Source: Arion vulgaris | Taxonomy: Eukaryota > Mollusca > Gastropoda > Stylommatophora > Arionidae | Direction of reading: 5' to 3' | Length of the DNA stretch: 64,000 nt | Assembly: GCA_020796225.1 (NCBI GenBank) | Contig: CM036753.1 | Coordinates: 124,001-188,000, forward strand | Shown: piece after piece, positions 12,915 through 23,114 of the stretch | How the letters are laid out: each line of letters starts with the position of its first letter | How positions within the stretch are numbered: the first letter of the stretch is position 1 | Program-made: the position numbers and the translations under genes | Notes under the pieces: generated by a model | The model's input: the letters and a program-made list of their open reading frames with translations, nothing else | Database searches by the model: none | Told to the model about the DNA's origin: nothing

Positions 12915-13064
12915 ACAGACTTGAAATGGAACGTTAAATTGTAAGTTTTTTTCTAAGAAAATGAACAAAGGAAAATGATAAACAAATAATTACTACATAT
13001 TGTTATAGCAAGTTTTTTTAAATTCATTTTCTTTGAAGGCTACAACGCGGCAGGGTACAGCTAG

Positions 13065-13764
13065 TAGATTATAAACTAGGGAAACTATATTTATCAGTTT
13101 CAACTTCGAGAGATTAATTAAATATTCATAAAGATCGGTGAAAATATACCAATTGCGACAATCTGACGGAATTTAGATTACAAAGAAGAACGAAATGTGC
13201 ATGATAACAAGTCAGTTGTAAAACACTAAGAATATAACAGTAATAAAAGAGAGACAATTAAATAAACAGTCCGCAATATGATCATAAAATTACCAATCTT
13301 CAAGAAATTAAATGTTCTTTCTACTGCAGGCAGCTGCACTGTTGTTTAGTTTAGTTTAGCCGACAGATCATCGTCAGTGAACATCGAACCAGTTACTCCA
13401 TTAGCGCTTCGATCTTTTTCCCCTGGATGTCTTTCAACATGTGGCAACAATGAACACAGTTTAATGTTGGCTTACTACGATTACTTTCACGCTTCCCCCA
13501 TATTTTCTTTTGTACTATGGGGTCTGATTAGGGTTTAGATTCATTCTCAATACTTGAATCGATTACATGTCTTGTCTCCATTAAGACATACAGAAGATCA
13601 GCAGTTTTGTTCGTTTGATTTCTACATTAATTATTCCTGCAAAATTTCCGTTTACACCTGCAAGCCCTGACACAAAAAATAAAACCTATTTTGATTAGCC
13701 TAGACCTCCACAAAAACTCCAACCATTGCTTTCAAGACCACCACGCCCCGATCTTTCTTAACTT
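13065..13764. other. No gene recognised
   Basis: AT-rich sequence with a stretch at 13330-13450 that carries a weak B-box-like GGTTCGATG on the minus strand. It is not convincing as a SINE. Confidence 0.4.
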
Positions 13765-13858
13765 GACCATCGTATCACCAAGAAAACATACATGGATAAA
13801 TGACATCTGACCATCGTATCACCAAGAAAACATACATGGATAAATGACATCTGACCAT
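13765..13858. repeat. 45-bp direct duplication
   Basis: Two adjacent copies of a segment containing ACCATCGTATCACCAAGAAA and ATGGATAAATGACATCTG, with a partial third start. Confidence 0.85.
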
Positions 13859-14435
13859 CGTTTTATTTACTACTATAACCTCCAAAGTCAGAATACTTGT
13901 AATCACGTCAGAACCACCAATGTCTTCCTTTATAATACCCATCCAACCTGAGCAATGACAACCCATGAGCTCCGCATGTGCTGAGCCATCTATTGTTACC
14001 ATTATCTATGTATTCCATCAAATTGATGAACCAACAAACAAACCATGAACGTTCATATTAACTACTTATTTCTCAATCTGAAAAAAACAGTCAGAACAAT
14101 GAATGTCAAAATTGTTTTGTGCTTGGAAAAACAATGTTAGCCTACATTGCAAGCTTTTAATTTATAGATTTTCCCATAGTGCACTCATCCGAGACAACGA
14201 TAAGAGAGTAAAATAAAAAAATAACGTGAATACATACAAGTGTGAGTTGGGGGGAGAGTGAAAATAATGTCTTCTCTAGTTGGGAGAGAATTTAATCATC
14301 CAATACAAGTGTTTGTGTGTGGGTGAATATTTACTATACGGTAGTGAAAGAGTATTGATAAAATAGTAATGGGAGAATGTGGGAGAAATGTCAGGGTGAA
14401 GTAGTGTAGTGTGATAATAAAGTAACGTAATGACG
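13859..14435. other. No gene recognised
   Basis: No open frame or transposon motif was seen. A GTGAG/GTGTG-rich stretch lies at 14240-14400. Confidence 0.4.
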
Positions 14436-14730
14436 ATGAGAATGTGATAACTATGTAGTGTAATCTAATGGAGAATGTGATAACTATGTAGTGTAATCTA
14501 ATGGAGAATGTGATAACTATGTAGTGTAATCTAATGAGAATGTGATAACTATGTAGTGTAATCTAATGGAGAATGTGATAACTGGGGTAGTGTAATCTAA
14601 TGGAGAATGTGATAACTATGTAGTGTAATCTAATGGAGAATGTGATAACTATGTAGTGTAATCTAATGGAGAATGTGATAACTATGTAGTGTAATCTAAT
14701 GGAGAATGTGATAACTATGTAGTGTAATAT
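14436..14730. repeat. 33-bp tandem repeat (about 9 units)
   Basis: The unit contains GAGAATGTGATAACTATGTA followed by GTGTAATCTAATG. Units are almost identical and the period of 33 is a multiple of three, so an open frame runs through it on the minus strand. That frame is a by-product of the repeat. Confidence 0.95.
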
Positions 14731-14743
14731 GATCAATATATAT

Positions 14744-15010
14744 AACTTCTTCGAACGCTCCATTTCGACCACTTGTTAAACCACTCTTTGTGATTTGTAT
14801 GTGATCTCAGCCTAATAACGATTGTACGTTGTGTCAGTTATGCGCCTACAAGCACATCCGATTTTGCGATACTGAATATTTACTAGGGTAGCTTCCTAGC
14901 CGCTACCTCAGTTGCCTCTTACCTCAGTCGCACCTACCTCGAGTCTCCCCAGTCGTCTTGTAGATCGCAGTGTTAATATTCTTTTCTACCTTACGGGCCT
15001 CGGCAACACA
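14744..15010 (-). mobile_element. SINE-B copy 1 (GAA-tailed)
   Basis: On the minus strand this ~265-bp element begins near GTGTTGCCGAGGCCC, passes a core resembling CATGTCGTAAGAGGCGACTG (decayed here), then AATCGTTATTAGGCTGAGAT, and ends GGAGCGTTCGAAGAAG. It is related to copies at 16575, 39384, 41385, 54672 and 63746. It begins a few bases beyond the 33-bp array. Confidence 0.75.
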
Positions 15011-15517
15011 CAAACGCAATATATAAGTATTGTAGCAGCAATTTTAGTGCAGGTAACAAACAGAACAATTTTACTAAATATCTACTGTATGAGTTAAGAG
15101 TTTTACATGTGAACATACACAACAGACCATGTTTCAGCAAAGCTGATGTGAGGCAATGACAACATACAAAATTGCTGTTAACATAAATCAACCAAATATA
15201 TGCATGTAGCAATTTGCTATAATTTAGCCCTGTCTAAAGTTCATCAAACTAATGATGCCAGAACACATTTAATGCAAAAAAAGCAAATCACAGTAATTAG
15301 CTTAGGATTTCAGTGAAATCTGCACATCCCGTTATATCGTGATCGAATGTTTCCTATCGTGATAGACCAGACGCATTAATAAGATTCGTCGATAGAAAAG
15401 AGCCATACAAATGAAAAGACAAAAAAATTTTGCATATAGGATAATATTCATACAGTTGATGAATGTTGGGTTTTTCCCCAAAAATAACAATTAATTTGTA
15501 ATTGTTTTAATTTATGG
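15011..15517. other. No gene recognised
   Basis: AT-rich sequence with short frames only. No transposon signature was found. Confidence 0.4.
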
Positions 15518-15810
15518 TTTGTTTTCTTCCTCACATATTAGAGAATGCTAGATTAGTAGAAAGTGGAAGCATTTTTGTTTTCTTTCTCATGGGCATATCT
15601 TAGAGAAGCTAATAAGAGAAAGGGGGCATTTTTGTGTTTTCTTCTCTGCATATCTTAGACAACGCTAATAAGTAAAAAGAGTGGTATTTTTTGTTTTCTT
15701 CCTCATGCATATCTTAGACAACGCTAATAAGTAAAAAGAGTGGTATTTTTGTTTTCTTCTCATGCATATCTTAGACAACGCTAATAAGTAAAGAGGGTAT
15801 TTTTGTTTAA
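15518..15810. repeat. ~58-bp tandem repeat (5 units)
   Basis: The unit contains GCATATCTTAGACAACGCTA and TGGTATTTTTGTTTTCTTC. The last three units are the most alike, and the first two carry substitutions such as AGAGAATGCTAGATT. Confidence 0.85.
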
Positions 15811-15851
15811 CATGTCAAGATTGTACATTATATATTATATATGAAATGAAA

Positions 15852-16086
15852 ATCGTGGCATATCCTTTACAGGACTCACCATAAAAAACAGTAAGCGACT
15901 CGTTGATTTTCTAGGCACCACTTATAAGTTCAGTAGTTTGTCATTGCTTTCTGAAAGGTGATGTCTATTTTTACCGTTCGTAAAAATTAGAAGGATCAAA
16001 TTGTTTCAAACTACCCCACCCGAGGTTCGACCCAGGTACTCTTGGGTTGTTGTGGAGCTCACTACCGCTAAGTCACAGACGCACTA
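15852..16086 (-). mobile_element. SINE-A copy 3
   Basis: On the minus strand the head reads GTGCGTCTGTGACTTAGCGG, an A-box-like TGACTTAGCGG, and CTGGGTCGAACCTCGGGTGG, a B-box-like GGTCGAACCTC. The body with the CTAGGCACCACTTATA landmark (plus strand) and the sequence ending TTTCATTTCAT complete it. It is the copy with the best-preserved head after copy 2. Confidence 0.8.
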
Positions 16087-16091
16087 AATGT

Positions 16092-16270
16092 AGGGGTGAT
16101 GTATGTGGGTAAGGCGCTCACCTCTCGCTTCAAAGGTATTCGGTTCGTTTCTCGCGTGACACTATTCCGATATGCATCCCTGATATCAATGTATGTGAGA
16201 TCGAGTTCTTACCGCTGTCGGAGTCGGACGATAAAATGAAAGTCCCGTGTCCAAGTTGAAAAAGAATAAA
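16092..16270 (+). mobile_element. SINE-F (tRNA-derived, single copy here)
   Basis: The head reads GTATGTGGGTAAGGCGCTCA, an A-box-like motif, and 33 bases on ATTCGGTTCGTTTCTCGCG, a B-box-like GGTTCGTTTC. The A/B spacing is tRNA-like. The body ends near CCGTGTCCAAGTTG followed by an A-rich tract. It starts only 6 bp from the 5' end of SINE-A copy 3, in head-to-head orientation. Confidence 0.6.
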
Positions 16271-16479
16271 AGTAGACTGCAAAGTCACTGCCGGGTAAAA
16301 TTCGTTGAAAAAGATTAATGCGATGTACGAAAATCAACAAATCTGAGGTGGTCAGACTGGATCAGATCAGATCTGGAAAAAATCGTTAGGGTGGCTGCGG
16401 TAATACTGAGCAAATAGACGATAGAGCAAAGACAGGTATATACAGTATTACAAAGAAGGAAAAATTAATTATAAGATAT

Positions 16480-16530
16480 GAAAAAAAAAACACTCAACGT
16501 TTCGGTGCTTGAGACCTTAAAAGATTAACA
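16480..16530 (-). other. Hammerhead-like motif 3 (weak)
   Basis: On the minus strand the segment AAGGTCTCAAGCACCGAAAC contains a potential short stem (GGT/ACC) followed by CGAAAC and GTT, the arrangement around stem II and box 2 of hammerhead ribozymes. The upstream CUGAUGA-type box is not conserved. Compare 22768-22925 and 28735-28880. Confidence 0.25.
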
Positions 16531-16574
16531 AATAAAGCCAATCTTTGCAGAGAATCTAAATATGCTACAGCCTG

Positions 16575-16832
16575 TGTGGTGCCGGGCCTGCAAGGAAGCA
16601 AAGAATAGTACCACTGCGACCTACAAGGCATGTCGTAAGAGCACTTGAGGAATGGTTAGAGATAGTAAAATAGTTAATAAAAAGCGTCGCAGAAAAGGAT
16701 GTGCTGGTCTACTTGTAGTCGCATAACTGGCACAACGTACAATTGATCATAGACTCAGATCACATACAGATCACACAGAGTGGTTAACTACTGGTCGATA
16801 TGGAGCGGTCGAAGAAGAAGAAGAAGAAGAAG
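16575..16832 (+). mobile_element. SINE-B copy 2 (GAA-tailed)
   Basis: It begins GTGCCGGGCCTGCAAGGAAG, has the core GGCATGTCGTAAGAG, then TGGCACAACGTACAATTG and TCACATACAGATCACAC, and ends GGTCGATATGGAGCGGTCGA followed by (GAA)n at 16811-16832. It is the clearest example of the family's 3' end. Confidence 0.85.
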
Positions 16833-17644
16833 CTATCTATACCTTGTGGTTTATTGAAGTCAATTTGTATTGACTGTTGTCTGACAGAAAAATACGTAGA
16901 ATAATATTAATATTTGGTTTCCATTGTGCTGATACATTTTCGTATAATCAAATGAAATAGATTTCATCTAACCTTTATCTATTACTTTATCTTGAATATT
17001 TCTTGAAATAGGAAAGAACACCAAGTAAAGTAGGTTATGTTCATTCAAGACCGTGCGGTATATTTTCTCTGTATGATGCAAGTCTTCGAAATGCCTGACC
17101 TTAAATGTGTTTTTAATAACTTTCAATTGTGGTTTGATTTCACTGCTTATGTCGCCACCTACAGTTCCACTAATGCAGCCGTGTCTTTGTATCATAGCAC
17201 GGCCCTGGTAATGTTCATGTAATCTGAATTAAAGATAACGGTGGGTTATTACAGTGATACTTTCCCTTATATTGAAGTATAGTCTATCATGTATATGTAA
17301 TGACGAACACAAGAATTCTCGAAAATCTACGGGAATCAAGAAACATACACAAACACAAGAATTTAAATTGTAAGAAGATTAGTTCGGCAATGGAAATGAT
17401 AGCAATATTAAACAAATTGAATCACCATGGTTAAGATTATGTATATAAACATACGATTGAATGAAGAAAAGCGTTTGCATGAAGAATACAATGAAGAGAC
17501 ATATATCTATTCAAATAATTGTCCGGCAAAAATGTTTGCAACAAGTGTGTTTTAAAATAAATGAATATTGGTGATTTTTTTAATTAAAAAACTGGCTGGA
17601 TGAATAGCGTACAGATTCACCCGTATGTATTAAGAACGTAGGGG
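16833..17644. other. No identified gene
   Basis: Overlapping open frames on both strands at about 16968-17222 have mixed amino-acid composition but no recognisable domain. They are discussed among the findings. No transposon motif was found. Confidence 0.35.
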
Positions 17645-17885
17645 GAAATAAATGCTGTCGTTATGGTCTGTAATACCGCTTTTTAAGACGGTTTATGAAA
17701 GGGGAGACATGTGCCTGGGGAATATAATAACCGCATGGTTATATTGCAGTCACCATAAAACTGTCCAGGTTAGGATTTTCTTCATGTCCGATAGAAAAAA
17801 ACTTCTTGACCTTACCGTGAAATGAACCCGGGTCGCCCGCATGGGAGCCGCAGTATAATCCATTCGACCAGACGCTTCGTCTAAG
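17645..17885 (-). mobile_element. SINE-E copy 1 (tRNA-derived)
   Basis: The minus-strand head reads GTCTGGTCGAATGGATTATA and GACCCGGGTTCATTTCACGG. These give a good A box (TGGTCGAATGG) and B box (GGGTTCATTTC) at tRNA-like spacing. The body includes the CATAACGACAGCATTTA region near 17655. A second, rearranged copy lies at 40146-40490. Confidence 0.75.
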
Positions 17886-18439
17886 AACGTCGTGAATACG
17901 AAAAAATTCGTTCAATAAAAGAGACAGGATTTTGACAAATTAATTCACCCAGTAAAAGGCTTCAGAAATAAAATGCAAAAAACGAAATAAACCAATGAAA
18001 GATTGACTGCTCACGAGATAGCAGGTTTGTTAATGCATTTTTCAAAACAAGCAAAACTAGGTTTGCATGAAACTGTACAAATTTACAATGTTGTCGCTAA
18101 TTTGTCGGAGAATCACCCCGTGTGTGTAATTTTATTTTTAGTTTTGAAACGATCAAATTGATCGTTTAATTACAAGTGTTCTTCATCCATCAGATCCAGT
18201 TTAAATAGGATTAAATAACGTTCTACTAAGTTGTCTTGCACGTATGCTAAATAATACAACCTGATATGTTGTTGTTGCTTGTTTATCAATATAAAAAGTG
18301 TTTTTTTCAATTTTTTTTAAATTAGATCATCGACAAGAGAAAAGTAGCTACAACCAAGCAAAGTAATAGAAAATTGAAACAGTAAAGCATCAAGACTTAG
18401 ATATTATTAATTACTGTGTAACACAGAAAGGAGATAAAA
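17886..18439. other. No gene recognised
   Basis: AT-rich sequence without open frames or repeats that I could place. Confidence 0.4.
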
Positions 18440-18916
18440 ACAAACACAAAGCAGAGAATCTTTCAATAAAATGTGAAGTCAGTGCTGTTTTATGACTCGA
18501 AAACATGGAGGACAATAAAAGAAACCACCATAAAACTGCAGACCTTCATAAATGGATGTTTATGTAGAACAGAGGGACTGAGATGGTATGATAAGATTAC
18601 GAACGAGGAACTCGGAGAAAGAACTAAGCAGATAGCAGTGAAGAAAGAGATAAGCGAAGCTGGCAATAGATAGGAAAAGCATTGAGAAGAACCATAGGAA
18701 GCATTGCAGGACAGGCACTGTTTTGGAACCCGCAGGGAAAGAGGAGTAGGGGAAGGCCTAGACAGACCTGAAGAAGAGAGCTGGAGGCGGATATTAAAAC
18801 GATAGGTAAAACGTTTAAAGAATTGGAAGGGATGGCAAGAGAGAGGAAGGGCTGGAAGAAGTTTGCTGAAGACATGTGCTCCGTTGGGAGTTGAAAGGTG
18901 AAGAAGAAGAAGAACT
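18440..18916 (+). pseudogene. LINE reverse transcriptase C-terminus and (GAA)n tail
   Basis: The frame reads VKSVLFYDSKTWRTIKETT, LQTFINGCLCR, then WYDKITNEELGERTKQ, the post-polymerase thumb region of an APE-type LINE. After a frameshift near 18670 come ALFWNPQGKRSRGRPRQT and RRELEADIKTIGKTFKELE, then MARERKGWKKFAEDMCSVGS and a stop. The element ends in a GAAGAAGAAGAAGAAC tail. It is a 5'-truncated insertion of the same family as 20372-20628 and 53540-53985. Minus-strand open frames here are shadows. Confidence 0.85.
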
Positions 18917-19189
18917 TTAACTACATTTTTCATGACCTATCCTTTTTTAGAGCATGTTGAAGTCCCATATTGCTTGATAATTCATCAGCCCTCTACCCTC
19001 AAGCGAAAAAGGTCAGCGTTGCCACTGTCTATTGCAGATGTGTATGTCCAAAATTTAAGTATGTCAAGTTTATTGTGCTGAAAACTAAAGATATCGTCGG
19101 GACCTTACATGGTTATAGTATATCTAAATACATTTTTTTTTTTTACAAAATGATCATCATTAGTTTCTGTCTCTGCATCAAAAGTTGTT

Positions 19190-20372
19190 TACAATGGACC
19201 TCCACTATCTCCTGTCTCTTGTCTTTATGTTGTCCTCTGTCATGCTGTAATTTGGTAATCTCTTGATATTTACCTCCCACTTGTGTCTCGGTATTCTGCT
19301 TGCTTGTCGTCCTTTAACTTTTCCATAAAATGAGGTTTTCATCAATGTCTCATGTCTCTTTATGTGACCAAAATATTTTATTTGTTTCATTTTTATTTCT
19401 TACCAATTATTACTTCATTACTAGTATTTTAGAACTTTTTATGCGTCTGTTTTTCTTTACGTGAAATGCGACCTATTCTTCTGTATATTCCCATCTGAAA
19501 TGCATTAATTCCGACTTCCAAATGCGTATTAATTGTCCATGTTTCTGAACCATACAAAATACCGAGTAAACAAAGCACTTGATAATCTTCATCTTTAGCT
19601 TGATTGTTATCTGTTTAGAAGTTAGTAATTTGCTTGTGTCCTTGAATGTACTTTTGGCCATTTTTGTTCTCGTTCTGATCTCTTTTTTCTCATCTGCCAT
19701 TATCTGTAACAGTGTGTCTGAAATAGAATATTTTCTTTACTTGCTTCATTAGTTCATCGGGATTTTTTTAATATTTATTTTTGGCCTCTTCCATTTTTTT
19801 GCTGATAACTATAGTATTCTTTTTTTCGAATGTTGATATCGAATCTATATTCCGTTGACGGAATATGTTAAAAGCATCGATTTTTGAAAAATAGATTATT
19901 GAAAATTTGGGATGGATAAGGGTGATGTTCTTCTGTCTCTTGGTGACCTACTATTGGATGAGAACACTAAAATTTACGTCTAATCAATGCAGCTATTTAC
20001 GGTGTTTGAAATTGCACGTTGTACAAGTAGAACTGGATGCTTGAGGGCAGAAGGAGGAGTGTGTTTAACCAGCGAGCCACAGGAACTATCACTATGCATA
20101 TCCTTCGTCACCTTTAGGGGGAGACTGAGCACCTTGGGTCTGTCTGGAGTTATGTGACGTTAGCTCAGTAACCAATAAGGAATAACTATATTCATTGCTA
20201 GTTCTGATTACTTGGTCTGGTAGTTCTTATAGTGCTAACTCATTCTCGGTCACCAAGACGGAGATGTCTGCATATCTTAGGTTATTTATTATTTATCCAT
20301 TGATCTTAAACACTGCAGTCCTTCGAGCTGATTGAACATTTTCTCTGTGTATCTGTTAAATAAGGAGCAGAA
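19190..20372 (-). pseudogene. Decayed LINE reverse transcriptase (3' half), minus strand
   Basis: From 20372 downward the minus strand gives [16 protein letters not shown] and LRYA-D-SVLVTENELAL, the palm motif region with a damaged YADD box. After a poorly readable stretch it gives KNTIVISKKMEEAKNKY, FYFRHTVTDNGR, EIRTRTKMAKSTFKD (19700-19640), MKIIKCFVYSVF, ELMHFRWEYTEE, and finally KQIKYFGHIKRHETL and KGRQASRIPRHKWEVNIKRL (19390-19205). This order matches LINE RT palm, thumb and the GHxxR domain. Several frameshifts separate the blocks. It is a different LINE family from the GKRSRGRP type next to it. Confidence 0.75.
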
Positions 20373-20628
20373 GGTGGCGATGGATAGGACACACACTGAG
20401 GAAACCTCCGAACAGCATCCCAAGACAGGCTCTCCGATGGAACACCCAGGGCAATAGAAGTAGGGGAAGACCCAAGATCATCTGGAGACGGGAGTTGGAG
20501 ACGTAATGCAAGAAAATGGGGAGAGAGTTGAGAGATCTGGAAAAAATTGCATTGGATAGGCGAGCTTGTAATGCTTGGTTGCGGACCTATGCTTCCCTAT
20601 GGGCGAAGGCTGAAGAAGAAGAAGAATA
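20373..20628 (+). pseudogene. LINE C-terminus with (GAA)n tail
   Basis: The plus strand reads [20 protein letters not shown], then [20 protein letters not shown] and RELRDLEKIALDRRACNAWL, ending in a GCTGAAGAAGAAGAAGAAT tail. This is the conserved LINE C-terminal GHTLR...GRPK domain, 5'-truncated exactly where the minus-strand LINE at 19190-20372 ends, so it may have inserted into or beside that element. Confidence 0.85.
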
Positions 20629-21387
20629 TGTTAAATGGACTGCGTGACACGATATACAAACAGTATAGATACAGTGATGCTGAAGACAGAAATGTTTTTG
20701 CAAAGTTTTTTTCAAACATTAGAAATAGATATAACCACATTGACAACATCCCTGAAACACTCCTCTTTTTGTGCGAATCACTATCTTTAATTAGTTGCAT
20801 ATCCACATTTTTAATGTACTAGTTATGACGCATTTGTTATATGTAGCTCATCAATTTCGTGATTTCTCGTTGCTAATGTTAATATGTTATCAGTACATTA
20901 ATAATATGTATATCTAATGACTAGTGGAAATATCACTTCTTGGCAGAGGTTTTACTAATTAGTTCCCTTAACTATTCAAATTTGTTTTCATTTGCAATGT
21001 ATTTGTTTATTATATGTCAATGTTTCCCGGCAACCGTAGCGTTCCGGGTTTTCCCCGTAGGTCATAAAGTGATAGTTTTTAGCAATAAAAAAAATTACTG
21101 AAATTTTAAAACAATTTGGAAACAAATTACGTCTCATTTTTTAGAAACACTGAACTCAATTGAACTGTGTCACTTTCCTTTCTATGGCAATCCTTTGTTA
21201 TTTGTAGTGTGATGTATCCGCTCATTTTTCATAATCCCGTAGTTGTAACGAAACCAAGTGCAACGGCGGGAGAAGAAACGGTCACCTTATCATGGTTGTA
21301 TGATGAAAGACAACAACATCACATACAATAAACATACTTGTAAATATGCATGATGTCCATAGCCCTGACATGGAAAATATATATATA
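20629..21387. other. No gene recognised
   Basis: AT-rich. The two overlapping open frames at 20547-20822 run out of the LINE tail and have no domain. A short TA run lies at about 21378-21390. Confidence 0.4.
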
Positions 21388-21870
21388 TATAACCTCTTCT
21401 TTCTTCTTTTGTCGTCACACTGTTAGCGGGTTGTTGCCACGTGTCGCGCTTTTTCCTTTTTTGTCCTACGCTGCTCTAGGGGCTTGGATGATAGTTATTA
21501 TTGCTTTTTGACAGGATTCTGCTATGTCATATATCCAACTTTTCTAGGTCTTCCTCTTTCCTTCTTTCGTGGTGTTATGTTGAGAAGACTGTATGCAGTA
21601 GACTTTGGGTTTCATTCTTGTTACGTGACCGAACACCTTTATTCTTTAATGTAATTCAAGCAAGGTGATTTCCCCAACTTTCTTTTTATATGGCTTTTAA
21701 GAACTCTTTTTTTTGTGTTGTTGGTAACTTTTCGTAGGCATCGCATTTCACATGTAGTTAATTTTTTCGACTTTGATTTGAACATTGTCCCTGTTTGGCT
21801 CAGGTAACACAAAGTAGGCATGTATACAGAGATATACAGAGAGATTTTATGAGAGCGAAAGAGAGACAAG
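21388..21870 (-). pseudogene. LINE C-terminus, minus strand
   Basis: The minus strand reads KKLTTCEMRCLRKVTNNTKK, SHIKRKLGK, LNYIKE, then (frameshift) VTRMKPKVYCIQS and KERGRPRKVGYMT-like motifs, ending in a GAA-containing tail near 21390-21405. The order KLxxxEMRxLR, LNYIKE, GHVTRMKP, GRPRK is that of LINE RT C-terminal domains. At least two frameshifts. Confidence 0.65.
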
Positions 21871-21944
21871 AGAGATAACTCACTTTAAAGTTAGTTGGTG
21901 CAATGGTACATATCAGGGTAAAATAATTATATCCTATCTTAAAT

Positions 21945-22147
21945 TATTTTTTTTCCCGATCCAGAAGCACCTGAGCTTTCAGCTCTTCGGCTCGGGGCCA
22001 TGGACATCTTAACCCTTCGGTTCGGTGCCACGAACACCATAAATCTGGGGAATCTGTGGGTTTTTCTGCCAGCCCAGGAATTGAACCACTCACAGATGGC
22101 TTGTCACCCGCACTCCAACACGCTACGAACACGCTGAAAAGGCGGGC
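21945..22147 (-). mobile_element. SINE-C with intact 14-bp target site duplication
   Basis: The minus-strand head reads TTCGTAGCGTGTTGGAGTGC (A-box-like) and GAGTGGTTCAATTCCTGGGC (B box GGTTCAATTCC). The element ends in a short A-rich tract and is flanked by perfect direct copies of ATCCTATCTTAAAT at 21931-21944 and 22148-22161. The duplication marks the exact insertion and its target-primed reverse transcription origin. A minus-strand open frame across it is not a gene. Confidence 0.9.
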
Positions 22148-22339
22148 ATCCTATCTTAAATAAAGCCATCACAACAAATATTTGATTGTCATAAAATTCA
22201 AAATGTCGAAGAAAGAAGCACAATCGTTAACGTTTAACATCCTGAAGATAAAAACTGTACAAAAACTTAGGACATTTGCAGAGTCAGAGAAAGGAAAAAA
22301 GAACCGAATTTAATACCATGAGGTATATTCAGAGATACG

Positions 22340-22557
22340 GTATTAAGTACGCATTTTCATTGACCAAGGCACTCGATGGATTATGTCGCCAACATCGAGC
22401 TGGCATCTTTACTTCAAGTACTTATCTGGTGCCCAGTTAAGCCGGGTCGACCCCAAAACCGATTCTTGGGGGTGGATTACATTCTCAAGTAGAATTGATT
22501 CCAGGACCACGCGCTAAGAAGCAAGTGCACTAATCACTACGCTATCGATGCTCCCAA
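22340..22557 (-). mobile_element. SINE-D copy 1 (tRNA-derived)
   Basis: The minus-strand head reads ATCGATAGCGTAGTGATTAG (A box TAGCGTAGTGATTAG) and GTGGTCCTGGAATCAATTCT (B-box region). The body includes GGCTTAACTGGGCACCAGAT. The head resembles 56538-56720. Confidence 0.65.
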
Positions 22558-22767
22558 GTTAGTTGAGAAAAAAAATTTTAAAAGCTTCTTAGTACTTTCT
22601 CTTCCCATGCTTTGTAATCTATATGGGTATATGTTGCATGTATTCAAGTTATATATTTACTAGATGTTTCATTGTTTCTTTTCCGTTCTATTTCTAGTTT
22701 TTATGTGTGTTTTTGTGTTACATTTATTTCGTTATTCGTTTTTATTCCAGATTTTCCTTAGATACGT

Positions 22768-22925
22768 TGGTATTTGGTCGTCCATTTGTGTTTCATTTTA
22801 ATTTGTCACTCCTGTTTGTTCGTTTGTGATAAAGGCCTTGTTGGTCGAAACGTTGCTGTTTATCGTCACTGTTTCTGTATTTTGTAAAACTATAGTACTT
22901 TGTTTGTACGTGTTTCACTATTAAC
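22768..22925 (+). mobile_element. Dispersed repeat with hammerhead-like core, copy 1
   Basis: This ~155-bp segment matches 28735-28880 closely. Both contain TTTGGTCGTCCATTT, AATTTGTCACTCC, GATAAAGGCCTTGTTGGTCG followed by AAACGTT, and a final AGTACTTTGT-ACGTGTTT. GGCC-TTGTT-GGTC can form a hairpin directly before CGAAAC, and here CG...CGTC follows, as stem III and the cleavage site of a hammerhead would. Hammerheads of this type are known in Penelope-like elements and retrozymes. No protein is visible here, so the host element is not identified. Confidence 0.5.
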
Positions 22926-23114
22926 TTTCTATACAAAGATCGTTTTATCGTCAACAATCTTCCGGGAACTTCCATATATGGGTTAGCTTGACCTTTCATT
23001 AGCATGGACAATGCGTGATTCCCGTTGGCTGATTGGTCACGTGGTGAGTCGATTTTCAAGATAGCCGATTGCTTACGATAGTGACTACTCGAGTCAAACT
23101 CAACGCTCTGAATT

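Larger units (their letters stand above)
8928..13064 (+). mobile_element. Decayed Helitron (rolling-circle transposon)
   Basis: The right boundary is typical: a GC-rich CAACGCGGCAGGGTACAG segment followed by CTAG at 13061-13064 and then T. The left region around 8940-9010 has the GTATGTATGTTTGTTACC and ATAGACTCGAAACTACTGGA phrases that I associate with the 5' portion of animal Helitrons. I placed the 5' TC at 8928-8929, which is uncertain because the preceding base is T and not the expected A. Between the ends lie a duplicated leader and a broken helicase reading frame. The element abuts SINE-A copy 2. Confidence 0.8.

Noticed and set aside
14563..14772. Minus-strand frame repeating IVITFSIRLHY
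   Set aside because: It is a translation of the 33-bp satellite.
18490..18933. Minus-strand 147-codon open frame
   Set aside because: It is antisense to the LINE C-terminus (GKRSRGRP motif) on the plus strand.
20597..20822. Paired open frames downstream of a LINE tail
   Set aside because: One is the read-through of the GAA tail and the other its complement. No domain was found in either.
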